6,086 nucleotides of DNA from Clostridiales bacterium UBA929 (GTDB lineage: Bacteria; Bacillota; Clostridia; Oscillospirales; UBA929), in the NCBI GenBank assembly GCA_002293625.1, contig DBDP01000115.1:565-6650 (forward strand), in the 5' to 3' direction. The translations under genes were made by a program, and so were the position numbers. The notes below the pieces were generated by a model, which saw nothing but the letters and a program-made list of their open reading frames with translations, was not told the DNA's origin and did not search any database. Below, piece after piece: positions 1 through 5,261 of the stretch (the stretch's first letter is position 1; every line of letters starts with the position of its first letter).

Positions 1-248
1 AGAGGGATAAACAGATAAAGCAAAACCGCCGTCAAGAGAAAATCGGCGGCGCTGTCGAGGATTTTGCCCACGCGGCTCTCCGTTTTCATTTTCCGGGCAA
101 TAAACCCATCCAAAATATCACTCACGCAACAGAAAAAATATATCACGTAAAAAGCTGCTGACAGCGGCGTTGTCAGCAGCAACAGTAACGCTCCCGCCAT
201 TCTTCCGGCTGTGACGAAAGACGCGGCGTGTTTCATGCCCGCTTTCAT
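1..248 (-). CDS. CDP-alcohol phosphatidyltransferase (PgsA-like), C-terminus beyond window edge
   Basis: Integral membrane enzyme that moves a phosphatidyl group from a CDP-activated lipid to an alcohol head group, as in PgsA (glycerol phosphate) and PssA (serine). Only 82 N-terminal residues are visible; the family is usually about 180-200 residues. The complete family signature D-x2-D-G-x2-A-R-x8-G-x3-D-x3-D is present, with acidic residues at 44, 47, 65 and 69. These bind the metal and the CDP group. Hydrophobic stretches at about 18-42 and 70-81 flank it. The first ATG (248) overlaps the stop of the upstream PIN toxin as ATGA. A second ATG at 236 (MKHAAS...) fits the family N-terminus about as well, and neither has a strong ribosome binding site. 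A 6-bp hairpin (253-258/263-268) sits just ahead of the start. The alcohol substrate cannot be told from this fragment. Family call is firm; start codon is uncertain. Confidence 0.9.
   Translation of the reverse strand, partial: MKAGMKHAASFVTAGRMAGALLLLLTTPLSAAFYVIYFFCCVSDILDGFIARKMKTESRVGKILDSAADFLLTAVLLYLFIP
149..180 (-). terminator. Terminator-like hairpin inside the phosphatidyltransferase coding sequence
   Basis: Read on the minus strand, a perfect 10-bp inverted repeat (arms GCTGCTGACA at 171-180 and TGTCAGCAGC at 154-163, 7-base loop) is followed directly by five T residues (149-153). This is the layout of a Rho-independent terminator, and the T tract is present only in the direction of transcription. 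It lies about 70-100 bases into the gene and encodes a Leu/Thr/Ala-rich membrane stretch, so it may be an accident of coding. Alternatively it could act as an attenuator when translation is poor. Function not shown. Confidence 0.35.
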
Positions 249-664
249 CTCAAATCCGCAAACGGATTGATAATTTTCAGTTTTTCGTCAATAACTTGCC
301 CGTTATTCATATCCTCCGTGTAGATAATTTCGCAATCGCTGTCAAGGGCTGACGAAAGCATTAAGCAGTCAAAATAGGAAAATCCATAACGGAAGTGCAA
401 ACCGATTGCTTTGTCGATAATGTCTTCGGTAATGTAAACCAGCTTGCAGATAAAGCGTATGTCCGTCTGTACGGCTTTGATTGCCTCATAAGGCATTCGC
501 CACTTTCTTGTCATAACATTGTTGATTTCATTGAGTATCTGTGTGCTTACGATACAATCGCTTGCATTATTGATTGCATTCCTGCTTATTTCTTGTTTAA
601 CAGATTCGGAGTCAGCGTAAGAATAAATTAAAACATTTGTGTCAAAAAAAGCCCTACCGCCCAT
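245..664 (-). CDS. PIN-domain ribonuclease toxin (VapC-like)
   Basis: A 139-residue single-domain PIN protein, the usual size for VapC-type toxins, which cleave RNA using metal bound by acidic residues. The expected acidic residues are visible: D8 in the N-terminal FFDTN motif, E46 in the STQILNEI helix, D99 in SYFDCLM, and E117/D118 in the YTEDM strand. The start at 664 is chosen over an upstream ATG at 739 because AAGGAGG lies 6 bases ahead of it and because the PIN fold begins directly at residue 5. The gene overlaps the antitoxin by 11 bases, typical of toxin-antitoxin pairs. Its stop overlaps the first ATG of the phosphatidyltransferase. It is clearly more AT-rich than the ATPase genes, suggesting acquisition. 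The RNA target cannot be read from the sequence. Confidence 0.88.
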   Translation of the reverse strand: MGGRAFFDTNVLIYSYADSESVKQEISRNAINNASDCIVSTQILNEINNVMTRKWRMPYEAIKAVQTDIRFICKLVYITEDIIDKAIGLHFRYGFSYFDCLMLSSALDSDCEIIYTEDMNNGQVIDEKLKIINPFADLR

Positions 665-869
665 TCGCTTCCTCCTTATCAAATGTCCAGCCGCGTGTAT
701 CGATTGATACAGGGGAAAGAGAATCGGTTCGCTTCCCAACGATGCCGGGATTTGCAGGGGTTTGGTTGAACATGACCACCTTTATTCTCGGGGTTAATTT
801 ATTTTTATATTGCTCCGGTATGGAAATAACACCATTTTCGGGTGTCGTAAAAAATTCATATGATTGCAT
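654..869 (-). CDS. AbrB/MazE-fold antitoxin partner of the PIN toxin (VapB-like)
   Basis: A 71-residue protein whose N-terminal half (about residues 10-34, PENGVISIPEQY followed by a charged turn and the hydrophobic strand IKVVMF) resembles the swapped-hairpin AbrB/MazE DNA-binding fold. The C-terminal tail, ending FDKEEANGR, is the kind of charged flexible segment that occupies the PIN active site in known pairs. AGGGGGG lies 6 bases before the ATG. It is the first gene after the promoter at 905-933, and the palindrome at 884-904 is the obvious place for it to bind and repress its own operon, which is the usual regulation in such modules. Assignment rests on the fold-like N-terminus plus the toxin neighbour; no DNA-binding residue was verified. 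Confidence 0.75.
   Translation of the reverse strand: MQSYEFFTTPENGVISIPEQYKNKLTPRIKVVMFNQTPANPGIVGKRTDSLSPVSIDTRGWTFDKEEANGR
671..677 (-). promoter_or_regulatory. Ribosome binding site of the PIN toxin
   Basis: AAGGAGG on the minus strand, 6 bases before the ATG at 664. It lies inside the end of the antitoxin gene and decides the toxin start in favour of the shorter 139-residue protein. Confidence 0.85.
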
Positions 870-883
870 GGTTAACCCCCCTG

Positions 884-904
884 TAATAAATTCTCACTTT
901 ATTA
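884..904. promoter_or_regulatory. Candidate operator of the toxin-antitoxin operon
   Basis: Perfect 7-bp inverted repeat TAATAAA / TTTATTA separated by 7 bases, immediately downstream of the -10 box and covering the predicted transcription start. Position and symmetry fit an autoregulatory site for a dimeric AbrB-like antitoxin. The arms are AT-only, so a chance palindrome is possible. Confidence 0.5.
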
Positions 905-933
905 ATCATACCATAAAAAATCTTTCCCGTCAA
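905..933 (-). promoter_or_regulatory. Housekeeping-sigma promoter of the toxin-antitoxin operon
   Basis: Minus-strand -35 box TTGACG (928-933), a 17-base spacer and -10 box TATGAT (905-910). Each box differs from consensus at one position and the spacing is optimal. Transcription is expected to begin near 898, giving a leader of about 30 bases before the antitoxin ATG. It probably also drives the phosphatidyltransferase downstream, since no other promoter was seen ahead of that gene. Confidence 0.8.
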
Positions 934-940
934 ATATGTA

Positions 941-961
941 CGAACGGCGTTTAGCCGTTCG
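941..961 (-). terminator. Hairpin after the DUF378 gene, possible terminator
   Basis: Perfect 8-bp inverted repeat CGAACGGC / GCCGTTCG with a 5-base loop, starting 8 bases after the DUF378 stop codon and ending 7 bases before the -35 box of the toxin-antitoxin promoter. Its position suggests it separates the two transcription units. On the minus strand the sequence after it (TACATATTTG) is only mildly T-rich, so it is a weak intrinsic terminator at best. Confidence 0.5.
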
Positions 962-969
962 TTAGTTGG

Positions 970-1185
970 TTACATGTCCTCAACCCTGCGGTGATTGCGT
1001 TCCCGGAAGAGCAGCGATACGCACCAAAGACCCGCGAGCGCGATGAGGGTATAGATGATACGGCTCCCGGTGGAGGTGCTGCCTCCGAACGCCCAAGATA
1101 CGGCGTCAAAGTTGAAGATGCCGACGCTGCCCCAGTTGAGGGCACCGATTACGGTGAGAATCAAAGTAATTCTGTCCAAAATCAT
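970..1185 (-). CDS. DUF378 family small membrane protein
   Basis: A 71-residue protein matching the DUF378 layout: an N-terminal helix with the characteristic LDRITLILTVIGALNWG run (residues 3-19), a short loop with FNFDAV and a glycine/serine turn (GGSTSTGS), then a second membrane helix beginning RIIYTLIALAGLW (about 43-62), and a short basic/acidic tail. Two transmembrane helices are expected. The family's function is unknown. The start at 1185 is chosen because AAAGGA (1195-1200) lies 9 bases upstream and the family begins at this point; a longer frame open to 1266 adds residues that do not look like the family. It follows the ATPase subunit D gene after a 251-base gap rich in palindromic repeats, so membership in that operon is uncertain. 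A functional link to the ATPase is not shown. Confidence 0.88.
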   Translation of the reverse strand: MILDRITLILTVIGALNWGSVGIFNFDAVSWAFGGSTSTGSRIIYTLIALAGLWCVSLLFRERNHRRVEDM

Positions 1186-1305
1186 GATGACGAATCCTTT
1201 CCATTGTGGTTTCCTTGCGTGGGTGCGGATAGTTTGGCGCAAAATCCGCCGGATTATGCAATGCAAGAATCGTTGGGTTTATTTGCAGGAATATGCATCG
1301 CCTTT

Positions 1306-1331
1306 GTAGGGGACGATGGCAATCGTCCCGT
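1306..1331 (+). repeat. Palindromic GTAGGGG repeat, copy A
   Basis: Begins GTAGGGG and forms a perfect 8-bp stem GGGACGAT (1310-1317) / ATCGTCCC (1322-1329) around a 4-base loop. It shares its GTAGGGG edge with copy B in the same orientation, while the stem bases differ in a compensated way. It lies in the gap between subunit D and DUF378. Confidence 0.6.
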
Positions 1332-1356
1332 CGAAAAATGCCGCACTGTCATGCGT

Positions 1357-1388
1357 CCCGGTAGGGGCGGTCGTCCCCGACCGCCCGC
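1357..1388 (+). repeat. Palindromic GTAGGGG repeat, copy B
   Basis: Edge CCCGGTAGGGGCG followed by a 9-bp perfect stem GGGCGGTCG (1365-1373) / CGACCGCCC (1378-1386) with a TCCC loop, ending CGC. The first 13 bases are identical to the edge of copy C, which lies in the opposite orientation. Confidence 0.75.
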
Positions 1389-1412
1389 AGATCAACAGGG
1401 CGGCATGATGGG

Positions 1413-1444
1413 GCGGGCGACCGAGGACGGTCGCCCCTACCGGG
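1413..1444 (-). repeat. Palindromic GTAGGGG repeat, copy C, overlapping the 3' end of subunit D
   Basis: On the minus strand CCCGGTAGGGGCG leads into a 9-bp perfect stem GGGCGACCG / CGGTCGCCC (1415-1423 / 1428-1436), ending CGC. The TAG of GTAGGGG is the stop codon of the ATPase subunit D gene, and the preceding CGG is its last codon (Arg200). The repeat therefore starts inside the coding sequence. Confidence 0.75.
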
Positions 1445-2039
1445 TTCGCGCTTTAATCACCTTCATCCGCACGAATTCCTCGCGTTCTTTCTCCTCCAGC
1501 GCGGCGGTAATCAGCTTCACCTTCGCGGTCAGGTCGGGGATGATGACGTTTTGCAGCGCGTTCGCGCGTTTCTGCGTCTTTTTCACCGCCGCCGCGAGCC
1601 GATAGACGGAAGTCTCCACCTCGGCAAGCTCCGCCGTTAATAGCTTCACGGCATGGAAGCGCGACACCGCCTCGTCAAAGTCCCGGCTGGTCGAGGCGAA
1701 CCCGATGGCCTTGGCGGGGCTTTGGTCGGCGGTGACATGAAGCAGCTCGACACCCATCACGCTGCGGAAGCGGATCTGCACCGAGTTGTCCGGCGGGATA
1801 TTTTCCGCCATTTCACGGCAGGTGCCGTGTACGATATTCGCCATTTGCAGGGCGCTGTACGCCTCGGAGAAGGTGGCGTCGATCCGGCCTTGCAGTGTCC
1901 CGGCCGCGCCGATTAAGCGCATCATTTCGCGGATCAGAATGTTGCGCTTGCGATCCATCAGGTCGTACCCCATCCGCGCGAGTGACAGGGTGCGGTTAAT
2001 CGCTATCAGGTTTCCTTTCGTCGGAACAACGTTCGCCAT
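1437..2039 (-). CDS. atpD: V/A-type ATPase subunit D (central rotor stalk)
   Basis: A 200-residue protein of usual family length. Subunit D forms the coiled-coil axle that turns inside the A3B3 head and, with subunit F, couples catalysis to the membrane rotor. Recognisable family segments are PTKGNLIAINRTLSLARMGYDLMDRKRN (given here only as the residue span 6-33), the ALQMAN region near 63-68, and the C-terminal coiled coil with AELAEVETSVYRLAAAVKKT (136-155), RANALQNVIIPDL (158-170) and EEKEREEFVRMKVIK (182-196). The start ATG directly abuts the TAG stop of subunit B with no gap, and GAGGGGGAG lies 7 bases ahead inside that gene, so translation is probably coupled. The last codon and stop fall in a palindromic repeat edge. 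Confidence 0.96.
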   Translation of the reverse strand: MANVVPTKGNLIAINRTLSLARMGYDLMDRKRNILIREMMRLIGAAGTLQGRIDATFSEAYSALQMANIVHGTCREMAENIPPDNSVQIRFRSVMGVELLHVTADQSPAKAIGFASTSRDFDEAVSRFHAVKLLTAELAEVETSVYRLAAAVKKTQKRANALQNVIIPDLTAKVKLITAALEEKEREEFVRMKVIKARTR

Positions 2040-3440
2040 CTACAGGCTCCCCCTCAGCGCGGCGCTCCCGTCTTTTTTATAATGCTTCTTCAGCGTGGCG
2101 GCGTCAACTCGGTCCAGCTCGTCGGGCGGCAGAACAGAAAGAGCCTGCCAGCCAGTCTCCAGCGTCCGGTCGATCGAGCGGTTCTCCCCCGGCTCTTGGC
2201 GCACGAAGTTTTCCTCAAACAGCTTGCCGAATTGCAGGTACTGCTTATCCGTTTCGCTCAGTTCGTCCTCCCCGATGACACCGGCGAGCGCCCTCGCCTC
2301 CTGCACCTTCGCATAGGAGGAAAAGAGCTGATTCGAAAGCGCCGGATGATCCTCGCGGGTAAACCCCTTCCCGATTCCGTCCTTCATCAGGCGGGAGAGG
2401 GATGGCAGCACCGTTATCGGCGGATAGAGCTTAGACTGATCCATCTCGCGGTCAAGCACGATCTGCCCCTCGGTGATATATCCCGTCAGGTCGGGGATGG
2501 GGTGGGTGATGTCGTCGTTCGGCATGGTCAGCACCGGCACCTGCGTCACCGAGCCGGGCAGCCCCTCGATCATTCCCGCCCTCTCGTAGAGCGAAGCGAG
2601 GTCGGAGTACAGGTAGCTGGGATACCCCTTGCGGGAGGGAATCTCGCCCTTCGAGGAGGAAAACTCCCGCAGCGCTTCGCAGTAAGAAGTCATGTCGGTC
2701 ATAATCACCAGCACGTGGTAGCCGAGTGTGAACGCCAGAAACTCGGCGGCCGTCAGCGCGCAGCGAGGCGTCAGGATACGCTCGATGATCGGGTCGGACG
2801 CCATATTGAGGAACATAACGACGCGCGGCAGAGCGCCCGCGTTTTCAAAATCGCGCCGGAAAAAGTCGGCGGTATCGTTTTTCACGCCCATCGCGGCAAA
2901 CACAATCGCGAACTCGCCGTCCTCACCACCGACGCGCGCCTGCTTAACGATCTGCGCGGCCACTTCGTTGTGCCGCATTCCCGCGCCGGAAAAGATCGGC
3001 AGCTTTTGACCGCGTATCAAAGTAGACATCCCGTCGATCGCCGAGATGCCGGTGTAGATGCAGGAACGCGGATACTTGCGCGACACGGGATTGATGGCGC
3101 TTCCGTTGATGTTGCGCGACTCCTGCGGAAATACGGCGCCGAGTCCGTCGATCGGGCTGCCCGCGCCGTCAAAGACACGCCCCAGCATCTCCTTGGAGAG
3201 CGACAGCTCCATCGCCCGCCCGGTAAAACGGGTGGATACGTTCTCCAAGCTCAGACCGCCCGTCCCCTCAAATACCTGAATCACCGCTCGTTCGCCTTCA
3301 AGCCCGATGACGCGCCCCTTACGGCGAAGCCCAGCGCCCAGCGTGATTTCACAGACTTCGTCATACCCGACGCCGGAAACGCCCTCCAGCACGATCAGCG
3401 GTCCGTTGATCTCCGATATGCCGATATAATTCATCCTCAT
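2040..3440 (-). CDS. atpB: V/A-type ATPase subunit B (non-catalytic head subunit)
   Basis: A 466-residue protein, normal for the family. It alternates with subunit A in the cytoplasmic A3B3 ring and contributes to nucleotide sites at the interfaces. The N-terminal barrel covers about residues 1-75. The central nucleotide-binding fold carries a degenerate P-loop (SGAGMRHN, 151-158) in place of GxxxxGKT, which is typical of B and not A. It also has VIMTDMTSYCEALRE (245-259, Walker B-like) and LPSLSRLM (345-352) with R350 in the place of the arginine finger that reaches the catalytic site of A. A C-terminal helical domain follows from about 370. The start overlaps the subunit A stop as ATGA, with GGAGG 7 bases upstream. 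A second ATG two codons later is possible. Confidence 0.97.
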   Translation of the reverse strand: MRMNYIGISEINGPLIVLEGVSGVGYDEVCEITLGAGLRRKGRVIGLEGERAVIQVFEGTGGLSLENVSTRFTGRAMELSLSKEMLGRVFDGAGSPIDGLGAVFPQESRNINGSAINPVSRKYPRSCIYTGISAIDGMSTLIRGQKLPIFSGAGMRHNEVAAQIVKQARVGGEDGEFAIVFAAMGVKNDTADFFRRDFENAGALPRVVMFLNMASDPIIERILTPRCALTAAEFLAFTLGYHVLVIMTDMTSYCEALREFSSSKGEIPSRKGYPSYLYSDLASLYERAGMIEGLPGSVTQVPVLTMPNDDITHPIPDLTGYITEGQIVLDREMDQSKLYPPITVLPSLSRLMKDGIGKGFTREDHPALSNQLFSSYAKVQEARALAGVIGEDELSETDKQYLQFGKLFEENFVRQEPGENRSIDRTLETGWQALSVLPPDELDRVDAATLKKHYKKDGSAALRGSL

Positions 3441-5188
3441 AGATTCGCCTCCAGCACCGCCGCGACCGCGCCGTCAATTTTTTCGCGGTACGTATCAAGC
3501 AGACCGATGTTGCCGTTCGGCACGTCATATTTGATGCGGATCAGCGCGTCGACAATGCCTGTGTCCCGCAGCTGCGATATGGGGATGCTTCGGTCGATCA
3601 GCGGTTTGACCGCGTCGTAGAAATAGAGGTATATCTCCATCATACCCTTTTGCTTTTCAAGCGGCACATAGGTATCGGTCTCGTGATAGGCGTTCTGCTG
3701 CAAAAAGCCCAGCCGTATGATTCGCGCCGCCTCGATAATCAGCTTTTGGTCGTCCGGCAGGATGTCCGCGCCGATCAGCTTGACGATCTCCATCAGCTTA
3801 TTCTCTTCCAGCAGCAGCCGCGAGACACGCGTACGGAGATCCGTGAATCCGGGAATCTTCTCCCGGTACCACGGCTCCAAATCGTCGATGTATTCGGAGT
3901 ACGACGTGATCCAGTTGATCGCGGGGAAGTGGCGCGCGTAAGCGAGCTGTCGGTCGAGCGCCCAAAAGGTGCGCACAAACCGCTTGGTGTTCTGCGTGAC
4001 CGGCTCGGAAAAATCGCCGCCCTGCGGCGAAACGGCACCGATGACGGTTACGCTGCCTTCGCTGCCGGAGAGCGTGACCATATACCCAGCTCTTTCGTAA
4101 AAATCCGCAAGCCGGGACGGCAGGTAAGCCGGAAATCCCTCTTCGGCGGGCATTTCCTCCAGCCTTCCGGCGATTTCGCGGAGTGCTTCCGCCCAGCGGC
4201 TGGTGGAATCGGCCATGATCGCGACATGGTAGCCCATATCGCGGTAATATTCGGCGACCGTCATGCCGGTGTAAATCGACGCCTCGCGTGCCGCGACCGG
4301 CATATTCGACGTGTTTGCGAGCAAAACGGTGCGGTCAAGCAGCGGCTTGCCGGAACGCGGGTCAAGCAGCTCGGAGAACTCCTCCAGCACCTGCGTCATC
4401 TCGTTGCCGCGCTCCCCGCAGCCGAGGTAGACAATGATATCGGCATCGCTCCATTTCGCAAGCTGATGCTGCGTTATCGTCTTGCCCGCGCCGAACGGAC
4501 CGGGAATCGCGGCGCAGCCGCCCTTCGCCACGGGGAACAGCGTGTCGATCACACGCTGCCCGGTAATCAGCGGACGGTCGATCGGCAGGCGGCTCTTCAC
4601 AGGGCGGGGGGTGCGTATCGGCCACGTCTGGCGGAGGGACAGGGCGTGTGTTTTGCCGCGCGCGTCCTTCACCTCAACAAGTACCTCGCCGACGGTGTAC
4701 ACGCCGTCCGGCTTCACGCCCGTTACCGTACCGGCGACCCGGGCGAGGCAGCGGTGGGTGATCAGCTCCGTCTCTCGGCACTCCGCGTAGAGCGTACCGG
4801 GGGAAACCGTATCGCCTGCTTTCAGCGGGATGGTTACGTCCCATGTCTTTTCAGCGTCCAGCGCGCCGATGTTTACGCCGCGCGTCATAAAGGGGCCGGA
4901 CGCGCCCACGAGCGCGAGCAACGGACGCAGCACACCGTCAAAGATATTGTGCAGCAGACCGGGGCCAAGCTCCACCGAAAGCGGACCGCCCGTCCCCGTC
5001 ACGCTGTCGCCGGGGCGCAGTCCGGCGGTATCCTCGTACACTTGAATCACGGCGTCCTCGCCGCGCACGCTGACGACCTCGCCCATCAGGGAATCTTTTC
5101 CCACCCGGACGGACTCCATCATGGCAAGCGACGCCCCGCCCCTCGCGGTGACGACGGGCCCGTTTACAGAGTAAATCTCATATGGCAT
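3437..5188 (-). CDS. atpA: V/A-type ATPase subunit A (catalytic head subunit)
   Basis: A 583-residue catalytic subunit, normal length. It hydrolyses or makes ATP in the A3B3 head, coupled to H+ or Na+ movement through the membrane part. Visible in order: N-terminal barrel (about 1-70), the extra non-homologous domain specific to A subunits (about 110-190), Walker A GPFGAGKT (230-237), the GERGNEM motif with the catalytic glutamate E259, Walker B-type strand VAIMADSTSRWAEALRE (322-338) with D327, the PSRLADFYERAG segment (357-368), and a C-terminal helical domain. All key residues are intact. The Shine-Dalgarno sequence is weak (GTGGAA about 9 bases ahead of the ATG), unlike the strong sites of B and D. 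Its end overlaps subunit B. The ion carried cannot be decided here because the ring subunit K lies outside the window. Confidence 0.97.
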   Translation of the reverse strand: MPYEIYSVNGPVVTARGGASLAMMESVRVGKDSLMGEVVSVRGEDAVIQVYEDTAGLRPGDSVTGTGGPLSVELGPGLLHNIFDGVLRPLLALVGASGPFMTRGVNIGALDAEKTWDVTIPLKAGDTVSPGTLYAECRETELITHRCLARVAGTVTGVKPDGVYTVGEVLVEVKDARGKTHALSLRQTWPIRTPRPVKSRLPIDRPLITGQRVIDTLFPVAKGGCAAIPGPFGAGKTITQHQLAKWSDADIIVYLGCGERGNEMTQVLEEFSELLDPRSGKPLLDRTVLLANTSNMPVAAREASIYTGMTVAEYYRDMGYHVAIMADSTSRWAEALREIAGRLEEMPAEEGFPAYLPSRLADFYERAGYMVTLSGSEGSVTVIGAVSPQGGDFSEPVTQNTKRFVRTFWALDRQLAYARHFPAINWITSYSEYIDDLEPWYREKIPGFTDLRTRVSRLLLEENKLMEIVKLIGADILPDDQKLIIEAARIIRLGFLQQNAYHETDTYVPLEKQKGMMEIYLYFYDAVKPLIDRSIPISQLRDTGIVDALIRIKYDVPNGNIGLLDTYREKIDGAVAAVLEANL

Positions 5189-5231
5189 AATTTTTATTCC
5201 ACTTCCAACCCGATATATCCGGTTTCACTGC

Positions 5232-5261
5232 CCACGGCGCGCCGGGGTCGGCGCGCCCTAC
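5232..5261 (-). repeat. Palindromic GTAGGG repeat, copy D, overlapping the 3' end of subunit E
   Basis: On the minus strand GTAGGG leads into stem arms GGCGCGCC (5250-5257) and GGCGCGCC (5236-5243) around a 6-base loop. Each arm is itself a palindrome, so the arms are both direct and inverted repeats. The TAG of the edge is the stop codon of subunit E. The element fills about a third of the E-A gap. Confidence 0.65.

Larger units (their letters stand above)
1357..1444. repeat. Head-to-head repeat pair forming a long foldback
   Basis: Copies B and C are inverted relative to each other. The outer 13 bases (1357-1369 and 1432-1444) are exact reverse complements. Continuing inward, 27 of 32 positions pair, leaving a 24-base loop. 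A transcript leaving subunit D could fold either into the two small hairpins or into this single long one, and could thereby slow or end transcription or protect the 3' end of the ATPase message. Confidence 0.6.

Noticed and set aside
665..739. N-terminal extension of the PIN toxin to the ATG at 739
   Set aside because: The extension overlaps the antitoxin heavily, lacks a good ribosome binding site and precedes the natural start of the PIN fold. AAGGAGG at 671-677 fixes the start at 664.
395..954. Plus-strand frames opposite the toxin and antitoxin
   Set aside because: Antisense to well-supported genes with good ribosome binding sites; the translated proteins show no known features.
1239..1259. 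Hairpin upstream of DUF378 (AATCC/GGATT core with an outer GCA/TGC and one mismatch)
   Set aside because: Only 8 pairs, a 3-base loop and no T tract; too weak to call a terminator or riboswitch.
1186..1266. N-terminal extension of the DUF378 protein
   Set aside because: The added basic residues are not part of the family, and AAAGGA before the ATG at 1185 supports the shorter protein.
1240..1275. Promoter for DUF378 using CATAAT as the -10 box on the minus strand
   Set aside because: No acceptable -35 box at 16-18 bases spacing, so it cannot be supported.
1306..1444. CRISPR array in the repeat-rich gap
   Set aside because: The copies are self-palindromic, differ in sequence, occur in both orientations and lack regular unique spacers or cas genes.
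991..1605. 204-codon plus-strand frame across the DUF378 gene, the repeats and the end of subunit D
   Set aside because: It spans two minus-strand genes and the palindromic repeats and has no family resemblance or convincing ribosome binding site.
2082..3620. 512-codon open frame on the plus strand opposite subunit B
   Set aside because: It is antisense to an intact, clearly recognised ATPase gene. The translation is arginine/histidine/glycine-rich with no recognisable domain, as expected from GC-rich codon bias on the opposite strand.
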